From Thiotrichaceae bacterium (lineage in GTDB: Bacteria > Pseudomonadota > Gammaproteobacteria > Beggiatoales > Beggiatoaceae), in assembly GCA_016745055.1 (NCBI GenBank), contig JADGDF010000017.1:1-41512 (forward strand): DNA of 41,512 nt. Direction: 5' to 3'. Both the position numbers and the translations under genes were made by a program. The notes below the pieces were generated by a model. It saw nothing but the letters and a program-made list of their open reading frames with translations. It made no database searches and had not been told where the DNA came from. Shown here piece by piece: positions 27,524-38,973 of this stretch. Each line of letters begins with the position of its first letter. Within the stretch, counting starts at the first letter, position 1.

Positions 27524-28348
27524 ATGGCATTAATAAAATCAAAACCAACATCAGCAGGGCAACGTTTTGTTGTTAAGGTAAGTAATAGCGGTTTGCATAA
27601 AGGTAAGCCACATGCCTCTTTGGTTGAAAAGAAATCAAAAAATGGGGGGCGCAACAATTCTGGCCGTATTACTGTGCGTCACAACGGCGGTGGGCATAAA
27701 AAACACTATCGTTTAGTTGACTTTAAAAGAAATAAAGATGATATTCCTGCAAAAATAGAACGTGTAGAGTATGATCCAAATCGAAGCGCAAATATTGCGT
27801 TAGTACTGTATGCAGATGGTGAAAGACGGTATATTATTGCACCTAAAAATATTACTGTTGGCACAACCATTATGTCGGGTAGTCATGTACCCATTAAAGC
27901 AGGCAATACTCTTCCCTTGAGAAATATCCCTGTAGGTACTTTGGTTCATTGCATAGAGTTAAAGCCTGAAAAAGGGGCGCAAATTGCGCGTAGTGCTGGC
28001 GCATCAGTGCAGTTAGTTGCTCGAGAAGGTAAGCATGCAACATTGAGATTGCGTTCCGGTGAAATGCGTAAAGTATTAGTTGAATGCCGCGCAACCATTG
28101 GTGAAGTGGGTAATGAAGAGCATAGTTTGATTTCGTTAGGTAAAGCAGGTGCCAGTCGGTGGCGTGGAAAACGCCCAACTGTAAGAGGGGTTGCTATGAA
28201 TCCTGTTGACCATCCACATGGGGGTGGGGAGGGAAGAACTTCTGGTGGTCGTCATCCTGTTACACCATGGGGATTTCCGACTAAGGGTGCAAAAACCCGA
28301 AGCAATAAACGTACAACCAAAATGATTGTACGTCGTCGTAAATCATAA
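27524..28348 (+). CDS. rplB: 50S ribosomal protein L2
   Basis: 274 residues. L2 is needed for subunit joining and lies near the peptidyl-transferase centre. Seen: [25 protein letters not shown], the central [23 protein letters not shown] region, and the essential C-terminal [14 protein letters not shown] with the conserved histidine. AGGAA precedes ATG. 17 bases separate it from rplW. Confidence 0.99.
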   Translation: MALIKSKPTSAGQRFVVKVSNSGLHKGKPHASLVEKKSKNGGRNNSGRITVRHNGGGHKKHYRLVDFKRNKDDIPAKIERVEYDPNRSANIALVLYADGERRYIIAPKNITVGTTIMSGSHVPIKAGNTLPLRNIPVGTLVHCIELKPEKGAQIARSAGASVQLVAREGKHATLRLRSGEMRKVLVECRATIGEVGNEEHSLISLGKAGASRWRGKRPTVRGVAMNPVDHPHGGGEGRTSGGRHPVTPWGFPTKGAKTRSNKRTTKMIVRRRKS

Positions 28349-28366
28349 TTAGCAAGAGGTGCTTAA

Positions 28367-28639
28367 ATGCCACGTTCAATAAAAAAAGGCCCTTTTATTG
28401 ATTTACATCTACTCAAAAAAGTGGAAGCTGCAAATGCGGCAAATAGTAAACGTCCTATAAAAACATGGTCACGACGTTCCATGGTTATTCCTGAGATGGT
28501 AGGACTTACAGTCGCAGTTCATAACGGTAAACAGCATGTGCCTGTTTTTGTAACAGAAAATATGGTAGGGCATAAATTAGGTGAATTTTCTCCTACACGC
28601 ACTTACCGTGGGCATGCAGCAGATAAAAAATCCAGGTAA
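28367..28639 (+). CDS. rpsS: 30S ribosomal protein S19
   Basis: 90 residues. S19 binds the 30S head with S13. Seen: [18 protein letters not shown] at the start, [14 protein letters not shown] in the middle, and [16 protein letters not shown] near the end. A good AGAGGTG ribosome site precedes ATG. Its stop lies 5 bases before the chosen rplV start. Confidence 0.99.
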   Translation: MPRSIKKGPFIDLHLLKKVEAANAANSKRPIKTWSRRSMVIPEMVGLTVAVHNGKQHVPVFVTENMVGHKLGEFSPTRTYRGHAADKKSR

Positions 28640-28644
28640 TGATA

Positions 28645-28977
28645 ATGGAAGCAGTTTGTTTATATAAATATGCGCGTACTTCTCCTCAAAAATGTCGTTT
28701 AGTTGCAGATCAGGTAAGAGGACTGCCTGTAGGAGATGCATTAGATACGCTAAAATTTAGTAATAAGAAAGCCGCACAATTTGTAAAAAAAGCATTAAAT
28801 TCAGCAATTTCAAATGCAGAGCATAATGAAGGTGCAGATATTGATGAATTATATGTTTCAACCATTTGTGTTGATGCCGGCCCGATAATGAAGCGTATGC
28901 GTGCACGAGCTAAAGGGCGGGGTAATAGAATTTTAAAACGTACCAGTCACATTAAAGTGATTGTTTCTGATCGGTAG
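28645..28977 (+). CDS. rplV: 50S ribosomal protein L22
   Basis: 110 residues from ATG 28645, preferred because AGG lies 8 bases upstream. The other in-frame ATG (28639) overlaps the rpsS stop and sits too close to that site; it would add Met-Ile. L22 lines the exit tunnel with its long beta-hairpin ([18 protein letters not shown]), and the N-terminal [20 protein letters not shown] is characteristic. Confidence 0.97.
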   Translation: MEAVCLYKYARTSPQKCRLVADQVRGLPVGDALDTLKFSNKKAAQFVKKALNSAISNAEHNEGADIDELYVSTICVDAGPIMKRMRARAKGRGNRILKRTSHIKVIVSDR

Positions 28978-28986
28978 AGAAAAATT

Positions 28987-29655
28987 ATGGGACAAAAAGT
29001 ACATCCTATTGGTATACGTCTTGGTATTATTAGAGACTGGTCCTCTAAGTGGTATGCGCAAGGTAAAGATTATGTGGAATACCTAAATACTGATCTAAAA
29101 GTACGTGACTATATTAGAAAAAAACTTGCTCAAGCTTCTGTCAGTGAAGTACGCATAGAAAGGCCTGCGCGTAATGCACGTATTATTATTCATACTGCCC
29201 GACCTGGTATTGTTATCGGTAAAAAGGGTGAAGACATTGATAATTTACGTAAAGAAGTCTCTAAAATGATGGGGGTTCCTGTCCACATCAGTGTTGAAGA
29301 AGTCCGTAAACCTGAATTAGATGCTTATTTAGTAGCTTCTAGTGTGGCACAGCAGCTTGAGCGCAGAATTATGTTTCGGCGAGCCATGAAGAGAGCTGTA
29401 GGTAACGCGATGCGTTTAGGCGCACAAGGTATTCGTATCAATGTGAGTGGTCGTTTAAATGGTGCCGAAATTGCGCGGATGGAATGGTATAGAGAAGGAC
29501 GTGTACCACTTCATACTTTACGTGCAGACATTGATTATGGTTTTGCTGAAGCACGTACAACCTACGGTATTATTGGCATTAAAGTGTGGATTTTTAAAGG
29601 CGAAATTATTGGCAAACAAGCTCAGGAAGCTGCCTTAGAAGGTAAAAAAGGATAA
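28987..29655 (+). CDS. rpsC: 30S ribosomal protein S3
   Basis: 222 residues. S3 forms part of the mRNA entry site helicase with S4 and S5. Seen: [18 protein letters not shown] at the start, the KH-domain loop [11 protein letters not shown], and the C-terminal [23 protein letters not shown] region. It follows rplV by 9 bases and precedes rplP by 3. Confidence 0.99.
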   Translation: MGQKVHPIGIRLGIIRDWSSKWYAQGKDYVEYLNTDLKVRDYIRKKLAQASVSEVRIERPARNARIIIHTARPGIVIGKKGEDIDNLRKEVSKMMGVPVHISVEEVRKPELDAYLVASSVAQQLERRIMFRRAMKRAVGNAMRLGAQGIRINVSGRLNGAEIARMEWYREGRVPLHTLRADIDYGFAEARTTYGIIGIKVWIFKGEIIGKQAQEAALEGKKG

Positions 29656-29658
29656 GCA

Positions 29659-30072
29659 ATGTTACAGCCAAAGCGAACAAAATTTAGAAAACAGCACAAA
29701 GGCAAAAATCGCGGATTAGCTACTCGAGGCAATAAAGTCAGTTTTGGTGAATTTGGCTTAAAAGCAGCAGGTAGAGGACGTATTACCGCAAGACAAATTG
29801 AGGCTGCCCGACGTGCAATTACACGTCACGTTAAACGTGGTGGTAAAATATGGATACGTATTTTTCCCGATAAACCTATTACTAAAAAGCCTTTAGAAGT
29901 TCGTATGGGTAAAGGTAAAGGTAATGTGGAATATTGGGTTGCTTTAATTCAGCCTGGTAAAATGTTATACGAAATTCAAGGGGTACCAGAAGATATAGCG
30001 CGTGAAGCTTTTAGATTAGCCTCTGCCAAATTATCGGTACCCACAGCCTTTGTAAGTCGGACGGTCATGTAA
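29659..30072 (+). CDS. rplP: 50S ribosomal protein L16
   Basis: 137 residues, normal length. L16 organises the A-site region of 23S rRNA. Seen: [19 protein letters not shown] at the start, [32 protein letters not shown], and the hydroxylatable Arg region [17 protein letters not shown]. Its last base is the first base of the rpmC start codon (TAATG). Confidence 0.99.
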   Translation: MLQPKRTKFRKQHKGKNRGLATRGNKVSFGEFGLKAAGRGRITARQIEAARRAITRHVKRGGKIWIRIFPDKPITKKPLEVRMGKGKGNVEYWVALIQPGKMLYEIQGVPEDIAREAFRLASAKLSVPTAFVSRTVM

Positions 30073-30263
30073 TGAAAGCAATAGAATTACGTCAAAAAAA
30101 CGCTAAAGAACTCAATGAAGAATTGCTTGCCTTGTTGCGTGAACAATTTAATCTACGGATGCAAAAAGTGACAGGGCAACTAAACCGTCATACGCAATTT
30201 AAACAAATTAGACGCGATATTGCACGTATCAAAACCGTGATTAATGAAAAGAGAAGGGCATGA
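30072..30263 (+). CDS. rpmC: 50S ribosomal protein L29
   Basis: 63 residues, two-helix protein near the tunnel exit. Seen: [27 protein letters not shown] and [14 protein letters not shown]. The start overlaps the rplP stop by one base and the gene's end overlaps the rpsQ start by four, so translation is coupled on both sides. Confidence 0.98.
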   Translation: MKAIELRQKNAKELNEELLALLREQFNLRMQKVTGQLNRHTQFKQIRRDIARIKTVINEKRRA

Positions 30264-30523
30264 GTGAGCAAACAGCATCAATGTTACGAACTTTAACGGG
30301 AAAAGTAACCAGTAATAAAATGGATAAAACCATTACAGTGTTGGTTGAGCGAACAGTGAAACATCCAAAATATGGAAAGTATATTAAGCGCTCAACTAAG
30401 CTACATGCGCATGACTCAGAGAATAGTTGCCAAGAAGGAGATATTGTGATTATAGAGCAATGTCGTCCCTTATCAAAGACAAAATCTTGGCAGTTACATA
30501 AAATTGTGACGCGATCAGCTTAA
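30260..30523 (+). CDS. rpsQ: 30S ribosomal protein S17
   Basis: 87 residues. S17 is a primary 16S rRNA binder with an OB fold. Seen: [36 protein letters not shown] and the C-terminal [15 protein letters not shown] overlaps the rpmC stop (ATGA). It is the last gene of the canonical S10 cluster; no terminator separates it from rplN. Confidence 0.98.
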   Translation: MSEQTASMLRTLTGKVTSNKMDKTITVLVERTVKHPKYGKYIKRSTKLHAHDSENSCQEGDIVIIEQCRPLSKTKSWQLHKIVTRSA

Positions 30524-30538
30524 CGTGAGGAATACGAA

Positions 30539-30907
30539 ATGATTCAAATGCAATCTATTTTGGATGCTGCTGATAATAGTGGTGCACGTCGGCTAATGTG
30601 TATTAAAGTGTTAGGTGGCTCTCATCGTCGTTATGCCGGTATTGGAGACATTATTAAAGTCACTGTCAAAGAAGCTATTCCTCGTGGTAAAGTAAAAAAA
30701 GGGGAAGTGTATAGCGCAGTGATTGTAAGGACAGCAAAAGGTGTGAGACGTCCTGATGGTTCTGTCATTCGTTTTGATGGTAATGCAGCCGTTCTGCTTA
30801 ATAATCAAAAACAACCTATTGGTACCCGCATTTTTGGTCCTGTAACGAGAGAGTTACGGGGTGAACATTTTATGAAAATTATTTCTCTCGCACCTGAAGT
30901 GCTATAG
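30539..30907 (+). CDS. rplN: 50S ribosomal protein L14
   Basis: 122 residues, standard length. L14 contacts the 30S subunit in an intersubunit bridge. Seen: [47 protein letters not shown], and [14 protein letters not shown] good GAGGA site precedes ATG. First gene of the spc cluster; only 15 bases separate it from rpsQ, so the S10 and spc groups probably share a transcript. Confidence 0.99.
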   Translation: MIQMQSILDAADNSGARRLMCIKVLGGSHRRYAGIGDIIKVTVKEAIPRGKVKKGEVYSAVIVRTAKGVRRPDGSVIRFDGNAAVLLNNQKQPIGTRIFGPVTRELRGEHFMKIISLAPEVL

Positions 30908-30916
30908 GTTAATACT

Positions 30917-31234
30917 ATGCGTAAAATTCGTTCTGGTGATGATGTTATGGTTATCACAGGTAAAGATAAAGGCAAATCAGGCAAAGTCATTCGTGTCATT
31001 CAAAATGAACGTATTGTGGTTGAAAATGCCAATCTGGTAAAAAAACATGTTAAAGGTAACCAATTAAAGGGTGTGGCCGGCGATATTGTTGATAAAGAAA
31101 TGCCTATTCATATTTCTAACGTCGCATTGATAAATCCTACGACTAATAAAGCAGATAAAGTAGGATTTAAATTTTTAAATGATGGTAGAAAAGTACGTTA
31201 CTTTAAATCAAATGGCGAAGTCCTAGATTCTTAA
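30917..31234 (+). CDS. rplX: 50S ribosomal protein L24
   Basis: 105 residues. L24 starts assembly of the 50S subunit. The KOW motif is visible in [27 protein letters not shown], followed by [14 protein letters not shown] and [10 protein letters not shown]. It lies 9 bases after rplN and 4 before rplE. Confidence 0.98.
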   Translation: MRKIRSGDDVMVITGKDKGKSGKVIRVIQNERIVVENANLVKKHVKGNQLKGVAGDIVDKEMPIHISNVALINPTTNKADKVGFKFLNDGRKVRYFKSNGEVLDS

Positions 31235-31238
31235 TAAA

Positions 31239-31778
31239 ATGGCAAGATTACAAGAATTTTACAAAAATACAGTTGTCCAACAGCTCAAAGAGCAGTTTAG
31301 TTATAAAACTGTGATGCAAGTCCCAAAAATAGAAAAAGTCACTTTAAATATGGGTTTGGGTGAAGCTGTTAGTGATAAGAAAATTATTGAAAAAGCAGTG
31401 GCTGATATGATAGCAATTGCAGGTCAAAAGCCTGTTGTTACTAAAGCCCGTAAATCAGTATCCAATTTTAAAGTTCGTGAAGAATGGCCCATTGGATGTA
31501 AAGTCACTTTGCGTGCTGGACGTATGTATGAATTTTTGGACAGACTGATTAGCATTGCAATTCCTCGTATTCGTGACTTTCGTGGATTTAGTGCAAAATC
31601 ATTTGATGGACGTGGAAATTATAGTCTTGGGGTTAAAGAGCAAATTATCTTTCCTGAAATTGATTATGATAAAATAGATAAAGTTCGCGGGATGGATATT
31701 ACAATTACCACGAGTGCACGCACGAACGAAGAAGGTCGTGCATTATTAGCGGCTTTCAGTTTTCCTTTTAAGAATTGA
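31239..31778 (+). CDS. rplE: 50S ribosomal protein L5
   Basis: 179 residues, standard. L5 binds 5S rRNA and the P-site tRNA. Seen: [48 protein letters not shown], the [29 protein letters not shown] block and the C-terminal [20 protein letters not shown]. In enterobacteria S8 represses the operon at this gene; no such element was assessed here. Confidence 0.99.
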   Translation: MARLQEFYKNTVVQQLKEQFSYKTVMQVPKIEKVTLNMGLGEAVSDKKIIEKAVADMIAIAGQKPVVTKARKSVSNFKVREEWPIGCKVTLRAGRMYEFLDRLISIAIPRIRDFRGFSAKSFDGRGNYSLGVKEQIIFPEIDYDKIDKVRGMDITITTSARTNEEGRALLAAFSFPFKN

Positions 31779-31785
31779 GGAAGTA

Positions 31786-32091
31786 ATGGCAAAAGTATCC
31801 ATGATTAATCGAGAATTCAAGCGTATTCGTACTGTACAGAAATATGCAGCAAAGCGCGCTGAGTTAAAAAGTATATTGACCGATATTAATGCAAATGATG
31901 AAGATAAAGACATTGCAAGACGTAAATTACAATCTTTACCACGTGATGCAAGCCCTTGTCGTATCAGAAATCGTTGCAGATTGACTGGACGCCCTCATGG
32001 CTTTTATAGAAAATTTGGCTTAGCGAGAAATAAGCTGAGAGAAGCAGCCATGCAAGGTTACGTACCTGGTTTAGTCAAGTCTAGTTGGTAA
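31786..32091 (+). CDS. rpsN: 30S ribosomal protein S14
   Basis: 101 residues, the long zinc-free form of S14: only the C-x-I-R-N-R-C region is present, without the four-cysteine zinc knuckle of the short form. Seen: [21 protein letters not shown] and the ending GLVKSSW. A GAGGA ribosome site precedes ATG. Confidence 0.98.
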   Translation: MAKVSMINREFKRIRTVQKYAAKRAELKSILTDINANDEDKDIARRKLQSLPRDASPCRIRNRCRLTGRPHGFYRKFGLARNKLREAAMQGYVPGLVKSSW

Positions 32092-32104
32092 GAGGAAAAT
32101 AACG

Positions 32105-32494
32105 ATGATGACAGATCCTGTTGCTGACATGCTTACCCGCATTCGTAATGCGCAGTCAGCAAAAAAACAGCAAGTAAGTATGCCGGCTTCTAAGCTAAAA
32201 TCAGCCATTGCCGATGTGTTAAAAGAAGAAGGTTATATTACTGATTACCGAGTTATTGAAGATGCAAAGCCAATGTTAACCGTTACCTTAAAATATTTTG
32301 AAGGTAAACCTGTGATTGATAAAATGCAACGTGCAAGTCGTCCAGGCTTACGAGTTTATAAATCAAAAGACGAATTACCTAAGGTTGTTGGCGGTTTAGG
32401 CATTGCAATTATTTCTACCTCAAAAGGAATCATGACAGACCGTGCAGCGCGAATGGCTGGCCAAGGCGGTGAAGTGATTTGTACTGTTGCTTAA
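32105..32494 (+). CDS. rpsH: 30S ribosomal protein S8
   Basis: 129 residues. S8 is a primary 16S binder and a translational repressor of the spc cluster in enterobacteria. Seen: [14 protein letters not shown] at the start and the C-terminal [32 protein letters not shown]. Two consecutive ATGs occur (32105, 32108); AGAGGA is 8 bases before the first. Confidence 0.98.
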   Translation: MMTDPVADMLTRIRNAQSAKKQQVSMPASKLKSAIADVLKEEGYITDYRVIEDAKPMLTVTLKYFEGKPVIDKMQRASRPGLRVYKSKDELPKVVGGLGIAIISTSKGIMTDRAARMAGQGGEVICTVA

Positions 32495-32515
32495 ACAAAT
32501 AAAAGATAAAAGCTT

Positions 32516-33049
32516 ATGTCAAGGGTTGCAAAAAGTCCAGTCCCTATTCCAAAGGGCATTGAAGTCCAACTTCAAGATACAGAAATTTTGGTTAAAGGCG
32601 ATAAAGGAAGTTTGTCACATCAAATTCATCCAAATGTGAGTATTAAGATGGATGATGGCAAGTTGGTGTTTATCTCCCAAGGAAATACCAAAAGTGCTGT
32701 TGCCTTAGCTGGCACAACGCGAGCTATCATAAATAATATGGTGCATGGAATAAGCCGAGGATTTGAGAAAAAACTTACATTAGTTGGTGTGGGGTATCGC
32801 GCGCAAGTAAAAGGGCGTAGTTTAAATCTAACCTTAGGTTATTCGCATCCTATTGATTATCCTATTCCTGAAAATGTAACAATTGAAACACCTAGTCAAA
32901 CAGAAATTGTTATTAAGGGTATTGATAAACAATTGATTGGACAAGTAGCGGCAAATATTCGCCGGTATCGTTCACCTGAGCCTTATAAAGGAAAAGGGAT
33001 ACGTTACAGTGATGAAGTAATAGTTTTGAAAGAAACGAAGAAGAAATAA
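32516..33049 (+). CDS. rplF: 50S ribosomal protein L6
   Basis: 177 residues. L6 lies near the factor-binding centre of the 50S subunit. Two repeated domains are visible; seen are [48 protein letters not shown] and the C-terminal [18 protein letters not shown]. One base separates its stop from rplR. Confidence 0.98.
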   Translation: MSRVAKSPVPIPKGIEVQLQDTEILVKGDKGSLSHQIHPNVSIKMDDGKLVFISQGNTKSAVALAGTTRAIINNMVHGISRGFEKKLTLVGVGYRAQVKGRSLNLTLGYSHPIDYPIPENVTIETPSQTEIVIKGIDKQLIGQVAANIRRYRSPEPYKGKGIRYSDEVIVLKETKKK

Positions 33050-33050
33050 A

Positions 33051-33404
33051 ATGGAAAAGAAAACAGCCCGCTTGCGCCGTGCACGCCGTTCCCGTGCCAA
33101 AATTAAAGAACTTGAAATGCATCGTTTATGTGTGTATCGAACTTCGCAACATATTTATGTACAGCTTATTGCACCTGATGGTACCCAAGTGTTGGCCAGT
33201 GCTTCTACCTTAGAAAAAACATTTAAAGACATTGGACAGTACGGTGGTAATGTTAATGCAGCCGCAACAGTGGGCAAACAAATAGCTGAAAGAGCAAAAG
33301 CAGCAGGTATTAATAAAGTTGCTTTTGATCGATCTGGTTTTAAATATCATGGCCGCATAAAAGCCTTAGCAGATGCAGCAAGAGAAAATGGATTAGAATT
33401 CTAG
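33051..33404 (+). CDS. rplR: 50S ribosomal protein L18
   Basis: 117 residues. L18 carries 5S rRNA into the 50S subunit. Seen: [38 protein letters not shown] and the C-terminal [28 protein letters not shown]. It begins 1 base after rplF, indicating coupling. Confidence 0.98.
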   Translation: MEKKTARLRRARRSRAKIKELEMHRLCVYRTSQHIYVQLIAPDGTQVLASASTLEKTFKDIGQYGGNVNAAATVGKQIAERAKAAGINKVAFDRSGFKYHGRIKALADAARENGLEF

Positions 33405-33411
33405 GTGCAAT

Positions 33412-33918
33412 ATGGCAAATTATGATGTTCAAACGACTAAGAATGATGATTTAGTAGAAAGATTAGTTGCTGTTAATCGCGTGGCTAAAGTAGTCAAAGG
33501 TGGTCGTATATTCAGTTTTACCGCACTGACCGTTGTGGGCGATGGCAAAGGCAAGGCAGGCTTTGGCTATGGTAAAGCTCGGGAAGTACCTTCTGCAATT
33601 CAAAAAGCAATGGAAAATGCCCGTAAAAATATGTATACGGTATCTTTAAAAGGGCAAACATTACAATATCCTGTGACTTCAACGCATGGTGCTGCTAAAG
33701 TTTATATGCAACCTGCTTCTGAAGGAACTGGCGTGATTGCTGGTGGTGCAATGCGGGCTGTATTTGAAGTGATTGGGATTAAAGATGTTCTGGCAAAAAG
33801 AATTGGTTCATCTAATCCTAAAAATGTTGTGCGGGCAGTATTTAATGGATTGGCAGCGATGTCATCTCCTGAAGATGTTGCAACCAAACGTGGAAAAACC
33901 GTAGAAGAAATTTTATAA
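33412..33918 (+). CDS. rpsE: 30S ribosomal protein S5
   Basis: 168 residues. S5 contributes to decoding accuracy and the mRNA entry channel. Seen: [43 protein letters not shown], and the [14 protein letters not shown] region near the C-terminus. AGG precedes ATG, and the gene is 7 bases after rplR. Confidence 0.99.
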   Translation: MANYDVQTTKNDDLVERLVAVNRVAKVVKGGRIFSFTALTVVGDGKGKAGFGYGKAREVPSAIQKAMENARKNMYTVSLKGQTLQYPVTSTHGAAKVYMQPASEGTGVIAGGAMRAVFEVIGIKDVLAKRIGSSNPKNVVRAVFNGLAAMSSPEDVATKRGKTVEEIL

Positions 33919-33928
33919 GGAATTTTCT

Positions 33929-34111
33929 ATGGACAAAAAATTACGCATCACACAAGTCAAAAGTGTTTATGGTAGATTACCTAGACATAAAGCCTGTGTG
34001 ACAGGATTAGGACTTAAACGCATGCATCATACTGTCGAATTAGAAGATACTCCGGCAGTACGTGGTATGATTAATAAAGTTAATTACTTATTAAAAGTTG
34101 AAGAAGTATAG
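33929..34111 (+). CDS. rpmD: 50S ribosomal protein L30
   Basis: 60 residues, normal for bacterial L30. Seen: [47 protein letters not shown] in order, the full ferredoxin-like fold signature. AAGGA precedes ATG. Stop lies 2 bases before rplO. Confidence 0.98.
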   Translation: MDKKLRITQVKSVYGRLPRHKACVTGLGLKRMHHTVELEDTPAVRGMINKVNYLLKVEEV

Positions 34112-34113
34112 TC

Positions 34114-34593
34114 ATGCACTTAAATACACTAAAGCCCGCTCCAGGGGAAAAAAAATCACCTAAACGTGTTGGCAGAGGGATTGGCTCAGGTTCAGGTAAG
34201 ACTTGTGGACGGGGACATAAAGGACAAAGGTCTCGTACTGGTGGTTACCACAAAGTTGGTTTTGAAGGTGGACAAATGCCTTTACAACGCCGGTTACCTA
34301 AAGTTGGGTTCTCGTCACGTAAATCTTTAGTCACTACAGAGGTACGTTTACATGAGCTTAACTGTTTAGACGAAGGTGCCACCGTTGATTTGCAAGCGCT
34401 GAAAGTAGCCAATGTTATTTCTGGTAACATCAAGAGAGTTAAGATTATTTTATCTGGTAAAGTAACCAAGGCTGTGAAGGTCAATGCAAGTGACATTACT
34501 TTGCAAAATGGGTATACTTCAAAGCCAGTACGCATTACCTCGGGTGCTAAAGCTGCAATAGAAGCTGCAGGCGGCCAAGTAATTGAAAATTAA
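34114..34593 (+). CDS. rplO: 50S ribosomal protein L15
   Basis: 159 residues, a little longer than the enterobacterial 144. L15 is a late assembly protein. Seen: [22 protein letters not shown], the Gly-rich [21 protein letters not shown] extension, [18 protein letters not shown], and the C-terminal [14 protein letters not shown]. It is 31 bases upstream of secY. Confidence 0.98.
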   Translation: MHLNTLKPAPGEKKSPKRVGRGIGSGSGKTCGRGHKGQRSRTGGYHKVGFEGGQMPLQRRLPKVGFSSRKSLVTTEVRLHELNCLDEGATVDLQALKVANVISGNIKRVKIILSGKVTKAVKVNASDITLQNGYTSKPVRITSGAKAAIEAAGGQVIEN

Positions 34594-34624
34594 TTTTTTA
34601 CCAACTATTAAGTAAGAGGTCTGA

Positions 34625-35959
34625 GTGGCTATCGGTTCAGCTATCGGTGATCTAGGTAAGTTAGGTAGACTCGATGAATTAAAAAAACGCCTATTATTTG
34701 TAGTAGGCGCGATTATTGTTTTTCGGATAGGAACATTTATTCCTGTGCCAGGCGTTGATCCTGTTGCATTGGCAGATATGTTTAAATCCCAAGAAGGCAC
34801 AATTTTAGACATGTTTAACATGTTCTCGGGAGGCGCTTTAAAGCGCTTTTCTGTATTTGCCATTGGGATTATGCCTTATATTTCGGCTGCAATTATTATG
34901 CAGCTACTTACAGTTGTTTCACCAAAATTAGAACAGCTAAAGAAAGAAGGGGCTGCAGGGCAACGTAAGATTACCCAATATACTCGTTATGGCACATTAG
35001 CTTTAGCAACATTTCAAGCATTAGGGGTTGCCATTGCTTTAGAAAGTCAAAATGTGGTTGTAGTCGGCGGCATTGGTTTTCGTATTACCGCTGTGGCAAC
35101 TTTAGTTACAGGTACCATGTTTTTGATGTGGTTAGGGGAACAAGTGACAGAACGTGGTATTGGTAACGGTATTTCCATTATAATTTTCTCTGGAATTGTT
35201 GCGGGCTTACCTGCTGCGATTGGTGGCACCTTAGAATTAGGTCGAACAGGGCAATTGCATGTTTTAACAATTTTACTGTTATTCACCATTGTGCTACTAG
35301 TAACTGCGTTTGTGGTATTTGTAGAACGTGGACAGCGGCGAATTACTGTGAATTACGCAAAACGCCAAGTTGGTAATAAAATGTTCGCTGGCCAAAGTAC
35401 CCATTTACCCTTAAAGCTCAATATGGCAGGTGTTATTCCACCTATCTTTGCTTCTAGTATTATTCTGTTTCCCGCAACATTAGGGGGATGGTTTGGTAGT
35501 GCAGAAGGGATGGAATGGTTAAAAAATATTTCTCAGACCTTATCCCCAGGCCAGCCTTTGTATGTTTTATTTTATGCAATCGCCATTGTTTTCTTCTGTT
35601 TCTTTTATACAGCAGTCATTTTTAATCCTAAAGAAACGGCTGAAAACTTAAAGAAATCAGGGGCCTTCGTTCCAGGTGTTAGGCCTGGCAGACAAACGGC
35701 TGAATACATAGATAAGGTAATGTCTCGCTTGACATTGGCAGGGGCAATTTACATTACAGCAGTGTGTTTACTCCCTGAATTTTTAACGTTAAAATGGAGT
35801 GTTCCCTTTTATTTTGGTGGAACATCCTTATTAATTATCGTGGTCGTGACCATGGATTTTATGGCACAGGTACAAGCCCATTTAATGTCTCATCAATATG
35901 AAGGATTGATGAAGAAAGCAAATCTAAAAGGGCATGGACGCGGTTCTGTGTTGCGCTAG
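34625..35959 (+). CDS. secY: Protein translocase subunit SecY
   Basis: 444 residues with ten membrane segments. SecY is the channel of the SecYEG translocase, which exports proteins with signal peptides such as the four secreted proteins earlier in this window. It starts with GTG preceded by AGAGGT. Seen: [14 protein letters not shown] (plug region follows), [75 protein letters not shown], and the [12 protein letters not shown] tail. Confidence 0.99.
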   Translation: MAIGSAIGDLGKLGRLDELKKRLLFVVGAIIVFRIGTFIPVPGVDPVALADMFKSQEGTILDMFNMFSGGALKRFSVFAIGIMPYISAAIIMQLLTVVSPKLEQLKKEGAAGQRKITQYTRYGTLALATFQALGVAIALESQNVVVVGGIGFRITAVATLVTGTMFLMWLGEQVTERGIGNGISIIIFSGIVAGLPAAIGGTLELGRTGQLHVLTILLLFTIVLLVTAFVVFVERGQRRITVNYAKRQVGNKMFAGQSTHLPLKLNMAGVIPPIFASSIILFPATLGGWFGSAEGMEWLKNISQTLSPGQPLYVLFYAIAIVFFCFFYTAVIFNPKETAENLKKSGAFVPGVRPGRQTAEYIDKVMSRLTLAGAIYITAVCLLPEFLTLKWSVPFYFGGTSLLIIVVVTMDFMAQVQAHLMSHQYEGLMKKANLKGHGRGSVLR

Positions 35960-35978
35960 TTGACTTGGAGAAAGGTGG

Positions 35979-36092
35979 ATGAAAGTCAGAGCTTCAGTAA
36001 AAAAAATTTGTCGGAATTGTAAAGTTATTCGTCGTCATGGTTCAGTGCGAGTAATTTGTACAGATAAACGTCATAAACAACGGCAAGGATAA
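35979..36092 (+). CDS. rpmJ: 50S ribosomal protein L36
   Basis: 37 residues, which is the normal size. The sequence begins [17 protein letters not shown] and contains the zinc ligands Cys11, Cys14, Cys27 and His32 in a CxxC...CxxxxH pattern, so this is the zinc-binding form. GGAG and AAAGGTGG lie just before ATG. It sits between secY and rpsM, the canonical end of the spc cluster. Confidence 0.97.
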   Translation: MKVRASVKKICRNCKVIRRHGSVRVICTDKRHKQRQG

Positions 36093-36097
36093 AGACG

Positions 36098-36454
36098 ATG
36101 GCACGTATTGCAGGGGTCAATATCCCTGAAAAGAAACATTTAGTTATTGCATTGACGTCTATTTATGGGGTTGGGCCAACATTAGCAAAAGATATTTGCG
36201 CTTCAATGAGGCTTGAACCTTCTACTAAAGTACGAGATTTATCAGAAGAACAATTAGATTCCATTCGTGGTGAAGTTTCAAAGTATAATGTTGAAGGTGA
36301 TTTACGACGTGAAATCGCTATGAACATTAAGCGGCTGATGGATCTGGGATGTTATCGTGGGTTGCGACATCGTCGTGGTTTGCCCGTTCGCGGTCAACGC
36401 ACTCGTACTAATGCGCGTACACGTAAAGGGCCACGACGCCTTATTCGTAAGTAA
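36098..36454 (+). CDS. rpsM: 30S ribosomal protein S13
   Basis: 118 residues. S13 contacts the P-site tRNA and the 50S subunit. Seen: [24 protein letters not shown] and the C-terminal [29 protein letters not shown]. First gene of the alpha cluster, 5 bases after rpmJ. Confidence 0.99.
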   Translation: MARIAGVNIPEKKHLVIALTSIYGVGPTLAKDICASMRLEPSTKVRDLSEEQLDSIRGEVSKYNVEGDLRREIAMNIKRLMDLGCYRGLRHRRGLPVRGQRTRTNARTRKGPRRLIRK

Positions 36455-36469
36455 CACAGGTAATTATCA

Positions 36470-36865
36470 ATGGCAAAACCAGCAGCCGCATCTCGCGTAA
36501 GAAAAAAAGTTAAAAAAACAGTGACAGATGGCATTGCACATGTACATGCCTCTTTTAATAATACAATTATTACAATTACTGATCGACAAGGCAATTCTCT
36601 AGGTTGGGCAACTGCAGGTGGAAGTGGTTTTCGTGGTTCAAGAAAAAGTACACCTTTTGCAGCACAGGTTGCCGCAGAAAGAGTTGGCAATGTCGTTAAA
36701 GAATTTGGTATGAAAAATTTGGAAGTCCGCATTACAGGACCAGGACCAGGACGTGAATCTGCTGTGCGGGCATTAAACGCAACCGGATTTAAAATTATTA
36801 GCATTACAGATGTGACGCCTATTCCTCATAATGGTTGTCGTCCACCTAAAAAGCGGAGAGTATAA
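36470..36865 (+). CDS. rpsK: 30S ribosomal protein S11
   Basis: 131 residues. S11 lies in the 30S platform at the Shine-Dalgarno helix. Seen: [22 protein letters not shown], the [21 protein letters not shown] block, and [15 protein letters not shown] at the C-terminus. It precedes rpsD by 3 bases. Confidence 0.99.
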   Translation: MAKPAAASRVRKKVKKTVTDGIAHVHASFNNTIITITDRQGNSLGWATAGGSGFRGSRKSTPFAAQVAAERVGNVVKEFGMKNLEVRITGPGPGRESAVRALNATGFKIISITDVTPIPHNGCRPPKKRRV

Positions 36866-36868
36866 AGG

Positions 36869-37489
36869 ATGGCAAGGTATCTTGGTCCAAAATGTAAGCT
36901 CAGTCGTCGTGAAGGTGTTGACTTATTCTTAAAAAGTCGTGCACGGCCTTTAGACTCTAAGTGTAAACTAGAAAAATCCCCAGGCCAACATGGTGATAAA
37001 CGCCAGCGTTCTTCTGATTATGCATTACAACTACGCGAAAAGCAAAAATTGCGCCGTTTATATGGCATTTTGGAAAAACAGTTTCGCAATTATTATCAGG
37101 AAGCCTCTCGCCGTAAAGGTTCAACGGGCGAAAATTTACTTAGGTTGTTAGAATGTCGTTTGGATAACATTGTTTATCGAATGGGGTATGCTGCAACACG
37201 GGCAGAAGCACGTCAACTTGTTAGCCACAAAGCCATATTGGTGAACGATAAATCAGTGAATATACCTTCTTACCAAGTTAGTGCGGGTGATCAAGTTAGT
37301 ATACGCGAAAAAAGTCGACAACAATTACGTATCAAATCTGCTTTAAGCATGGCAACTGAATATGGTTTTCCTTCTTGGGTTGATGTGGACGTAGATAAGA
37401 TGATGGGTCAATTTAAAACAGTGCCTGAGCGTATGGATTTACCCAGCGATATTAATGAACAACTCGTCGTTGAGTTGTATTCAAAATAA
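36869..37489 (+). CDS. rpsD: 30S ribosomal protein S4
   Basis: 206 residues. S4 nucleates 30S assembly and in enterobacteria represses the alpha operon. Seen: [52 protein letters not shown], and the S4 RNA-binding domain [24 protein letters not shown]. There are two N-terminal cysteines (9 and 32) but no zinc-finger set. Confidence 0.99.
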   Translation: MARYLGPKCKLSRREGVDLFLKSRARPLDSKCKLEKSPGQHGDKRQRSSDYALQLREKQKLRRLYGILEKQFRNYYQEASRRKGSTGENLLRLLECRLDNIVYRMGYAATRAEARQLVSHKAILVNDKSVNIPSYQVSAGDQVSIREKSRQQLRIKSALSMATEYGFPSWVDVDVDKMMGQFKTVPERMDLPSDINEQLVVELYSK

Positions 37490-37540
37490 TTAATTTGGTG
37501 TTTTTATCTCATATTTTGTAACACGTTGATAGAGAGAACT

Positions 37541-38539
37541 ATGCAATCCAATGTCATGGAACTATTAAAGCCGCGCGTCGTTGATGTGACTTATTTAGAT
37601 AGTTTGACGGCTAAAGTAACGCTAGAACCTTTAGACCGTGGTTTTGGACACACATTGGGTAATGCGCTCAGACGTGTTTTACTGTCTTCACTTCCAGGCG
37701 CAGCTGTTGTTGAAACCAGTATTGAAGGTGTATTACACGAATATACAACAGTTGAGGGTGTCCAAGAAGATGTAATTGATATTTTGCTGAATTTAAAAGG
37801 GCTAGCAGTTCGTATGGAAGGACGTAGCGAAGCAACCCTTCAGTTAAATAAAAAAGGTCCTGCTACAGTTTCCGCCGCAGATATTAGTACGCCAGGTGAT
37901 GTTGAAATCCTCAATAAAGACCATGTGATTGCTAATTTAAATAAATCTGGCTCCATCAATATGAGTTTAAAAGTAGTGATGGGTAGAGGGTATTTACCTG
38001 CCAATCAGTATGATAGTACAAGTGCAACAAGCATGGGCAATGCGATTCGTTTAGATGCTTCATTTAGCCCAGTTTCTCGGGTAGCTTATGCAGTAGAAAG
38101 TGCGCGAGTTGAACAACGTACTGATTTGGACAGACTTATTATTGAATTAGAAACCAATGGAACGATTGATCCTGAATCTGCGGTGAGACAAGCTGCTACA
38201 ATTCTGCAAAATCAACTGTCTGTAATTGTAGATTTAGAAGGGAATATAGAAATTGAGCCAGATACGGAAGAAGTTGATATTGATCCCGTTTTACTGCGTC
38301 CAGTGGATGAGCTAGAATTAACAGTTCGTTCAGCCAATTGTTTGAAAGCTGAAAATATTTTTTACATTGGTGATTTAATTCAAAAATCAGAAAATGAATT
38401 GTTGAAAACCCCGAATTTAGGGAAAAAATCACTGACAGAAATCAAAGATGTCCTTGCCTCGCGGGGATTATCACTTGGAATGAAGTTGGAAAATTGGCCC
38501 CCACCAGGCTTATACAATGATGAAGAGAAAGCCAGTTAG
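37541..38539 (+). CDS. rpoA: RNA polymerase alpha subunit
   Basis: 332 residues from ATG 37541, after a purine-rich AGAGAGA; a TTG at 37526 in frame is less likely. Alpha dimerises to start RNA polymerase assembly, and its C-terminal domain binds UP elements and activators. Seen: [25 protein letters not shown] (alpha-NTD dimer interface), [16 protein letters not shown], and the C-terminal domain [20 protein letters not shown] with [19 protein letters not shown], the helix-hairpin-helix DNA contact. Confidence 0.99.
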   Translation: MQSNVMELLKPRVVDVTYLDSLTAKVTLEPLDRGFGHTLGNALRRVLLSSLPGAAVVETSIEGVLHEYTTVEGVQEDVIDILLNLKGLAVRMEGRSEATLQLNKKGPATVSAADISTPGDVEILNKDHVIANLNKSGSINMSLKVVMGRGYLPANQYDSTSATSMGNAIRLDASFSPVSRVAYAVESARVEQRTDLDRLIIELETNGTIDPESAVRQAATILQNQLSVIVDLEGNIEIEPDTEEVDIDPVLLRPVDELELTVRSANCLKAENIFYIGDLIQKSENELLKTPNLGKKSLTEIKDVLASRGLSLGMKLENWPPPGLYNDEEKAS

Positions 38540-38571
38540 GTGGAGTCAAAAATTGTTTAAAGGAATATAAC

Positions 38572-38949
38572 ATGCGACATCGTTATGCTGGTCGAAAGCT
38601 AAATCGCACAAGCAGTCATCGCAAAGCCATGTTTCAAAACATGGCTGTTTCTTTAATGCGCCATGAGATGATTAAAACTACGGTGCCTAAAGCCAAAGAG
38701 CTTCGACGTGTAGTCGAACCATTAATTACAATGGCAAAAGAAGATAATGTTGCAAAAAGACGTTTGGCTTTTGCAAGATTGCGCGATAGAGAAATTGTGA
38801 CTAAGTTGTTTAATGAATTAGGTCCTCGTTATAAAGTACGTCCAGGTGGTTATCTGCGTATTTTGAAATGTGGATTTAGAGTAGGGGATAAAGCGCCTAT
38901 GGCTATTGTTGAATTAGTCGATAGAGTCCAGGCAGAAGAAGCAGCTTAA
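38572..38949 (+). CDS. rplQ: 50S ribosomal protein L17
   Basis: 125 residues. L17 lies at the tunnel exit. Seen: [44 protein letters not shown], and [27 protein letters not shown] precedes ATG by about 7 bases. It is the last gene of the ribosomal block, and a strong terminator follows 24 bases later. Confidence 0.99.
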   Translation: MRHRYAGRKLNRTSSHRKAMFQNMAVSLMRHEMIKTTVPKAKELRRVVEPLITMAKEDNVAKRRLAFARLRDREIVTKLFNELGPRYKVRPGGYLRILKCGFRVGDKAPMAIVELVDRVQAEEAA

Positions 38950-38973
38950 TTTTTATCTTGGGTAATGCATATG

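Noticed and set aside
36394..36804. Minus-strand open frame of 136 codons
   Set aside because: It is a shadow across rpsM and rpsK, both unmistakable on the plus strand.
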